DNA of 5,943 nucleotides from an uncultured bacterium (GTDB taxonomy: Bacteria > Bacteroidota > Bacteroidia > Chitinophagales > CAIODY01). Under the pieces are notes generated by a model. That model was given only the letters and a program-made list of their open reading frames with translations. It had not been told where the DNA came from and did no database searches. Location: positions 1-5,943 of the forward strand of contig CAIQHW010000561.1 of NCBI GenBank assembly GCA_903871715.1, given 5' to 3'. A program made the translations under genes and the position numbers. This document shows, piece after piece, positions 5,623 through 5,943 of the stretch (positions are counted from its first letter, which is position 1; each line of letters starts with the position of its first letter).

Positions 5623-5943
5623 ATGATTATCAACCTTCTTTTTTGCTTATGTATTTTGTATTGCTTTTACCGCGGCTACTCAAAAGGTTTGGTGATGGCA
5701 GTTTTTGGGTTGATTGGTTACATCGCTGCCATTTTAGCTACGATGTATTTTACCAAACAATTTATGCAATGGCTGAATTGGAAAAGTGTTTATGCGCCAA
5801 TTGTTTGCTACATTTTATTGTTCATTGCTGTGATTTTGTTATTTCGATTAGTGGGAAAATTGATTGAAAGTTTGTTGGAATTAGCACAAATAAATTTCAT
5901 CAACAAGTTGATTGGCGGCGCAATAGGAATGTTAGTTGGGGTA
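5623..5943 (+). CDS. CvpA-family integral membrane protein (3' end beyond the window)
   Basis: An open frame from the ATG at 5623 has no stop before the window ends, giving 107 residues of an incomplete protein. The sequence fits the CvpA (colicin V production) family: an N-terminal hydrophobic helix (about 2-16), then the short basic turn RGYSKG (17-22), a second helix (about 24-43), a third (about 56-76), an amphipathic stretch (VGKLIESLLELAQI), and the family-typical glycine-rich NKLIGGAIGMLVG (94-106) opening the fourth helix. CvpA proteins sit in the inner membrane; in enterobacteria they are needed for colicin V production and for envelope stress tolerance, but no biochemical activity is established. 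In Bacteroidota they are common housekeeping genes, so the name should not be read as evidence of a bacteriocin here. The gene is transcribed divergently from the thioredoxin gene across a 152-base gap. Confidence 0.85.
   Translation, partial: MIINLLFCLCILYCFYRGYSKGLVMAVFGLIGYIAAILATMYFTKQFMQWLNWKSVYAPIVCYILLFIAVILLFRLVGKLIESLLELAQINFINKLIGGAIGMLVGV

Noticed and set aside
5643..5867. A rightward open frame of 74 codons near the right edge
   Set aside because: It is an out-of-frame shadow of the CvpA-family gene, which reads from 5623 to the window end with clear membrane helices.
5623..5943. A bacteriocin (colicin V) locus suggested by the CvpA family name
   Set aside because: No bacteriocin precursor, exporter or immunity gene is visible, and CvpA-family genes are widespread housekeeping genes.

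Overview
The window looks like an ordinary chromosomal stretch from a member of the Bacteroidota, plausibly from the Chitinophagales side. The reasons are the AT-rich composition, the lack of strong Shine-Dalgarno sites, a near-perfect Bacteroidota-type promoter (TTTG, 20 bases, TATCTTTG) ahead of one gene, and protein subtypes common in that phylum: a standalone biotin carrier protein, a DUF2029/GT87-type membrane protein and a double-thioredoxin secreted protein. The genus cannot be told from the sequence. I see no phage, transposon, CRISPR, tRNA or rRNA.

Layout. Positions 1-3840 hold rightward genes: the last codons of an unidentified gene, a biotinyl carrier protein (52-552), a large lipoprotein with two fibronectin/Ig-like modules and a Rossmann-like C-terminal part (604-2082), a hotdog acyl-CoA thioesterase (2133-2648), and a polytopic membrane protein of the DUF2029/GT87 family with a TTG start (2674-3840). 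Two leftward genes follow: a secreted protein with two thioredoxin domains (5470 to 4430), then 11 bases later a YciO/YrdC-type protein (4418 to 3798). The 3' end of the YciO-type gene overlaps the 3' end of the membrane-protein gene by 43 bases, tail to tail. A divergent intergenic region (5471-5622) separates the leftward pair from a rightward CvpA-family gene (from 5623) that runs off the end of the window.

How the genes relate. The biotin carrier and the thioesterase both touch acyl-CoA metabolism, but the lipoprotein gene lies between them, so a shared pathway is only an inference. The leftward pair is probably co-transcribed from the promoter at 5491-5523; no functional link between a periplasmic thiol protein and a cytoplasmic YciO protein is evident. 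The most notable structures are the gap-free 161-residue internal duplication in the thioredoxin protein with diverged active sites (CGWC and CNAC), the tail-to-tail coding overlap, and the modular lipoprotein. I did not find a convincing undescribed multi-gene system here.
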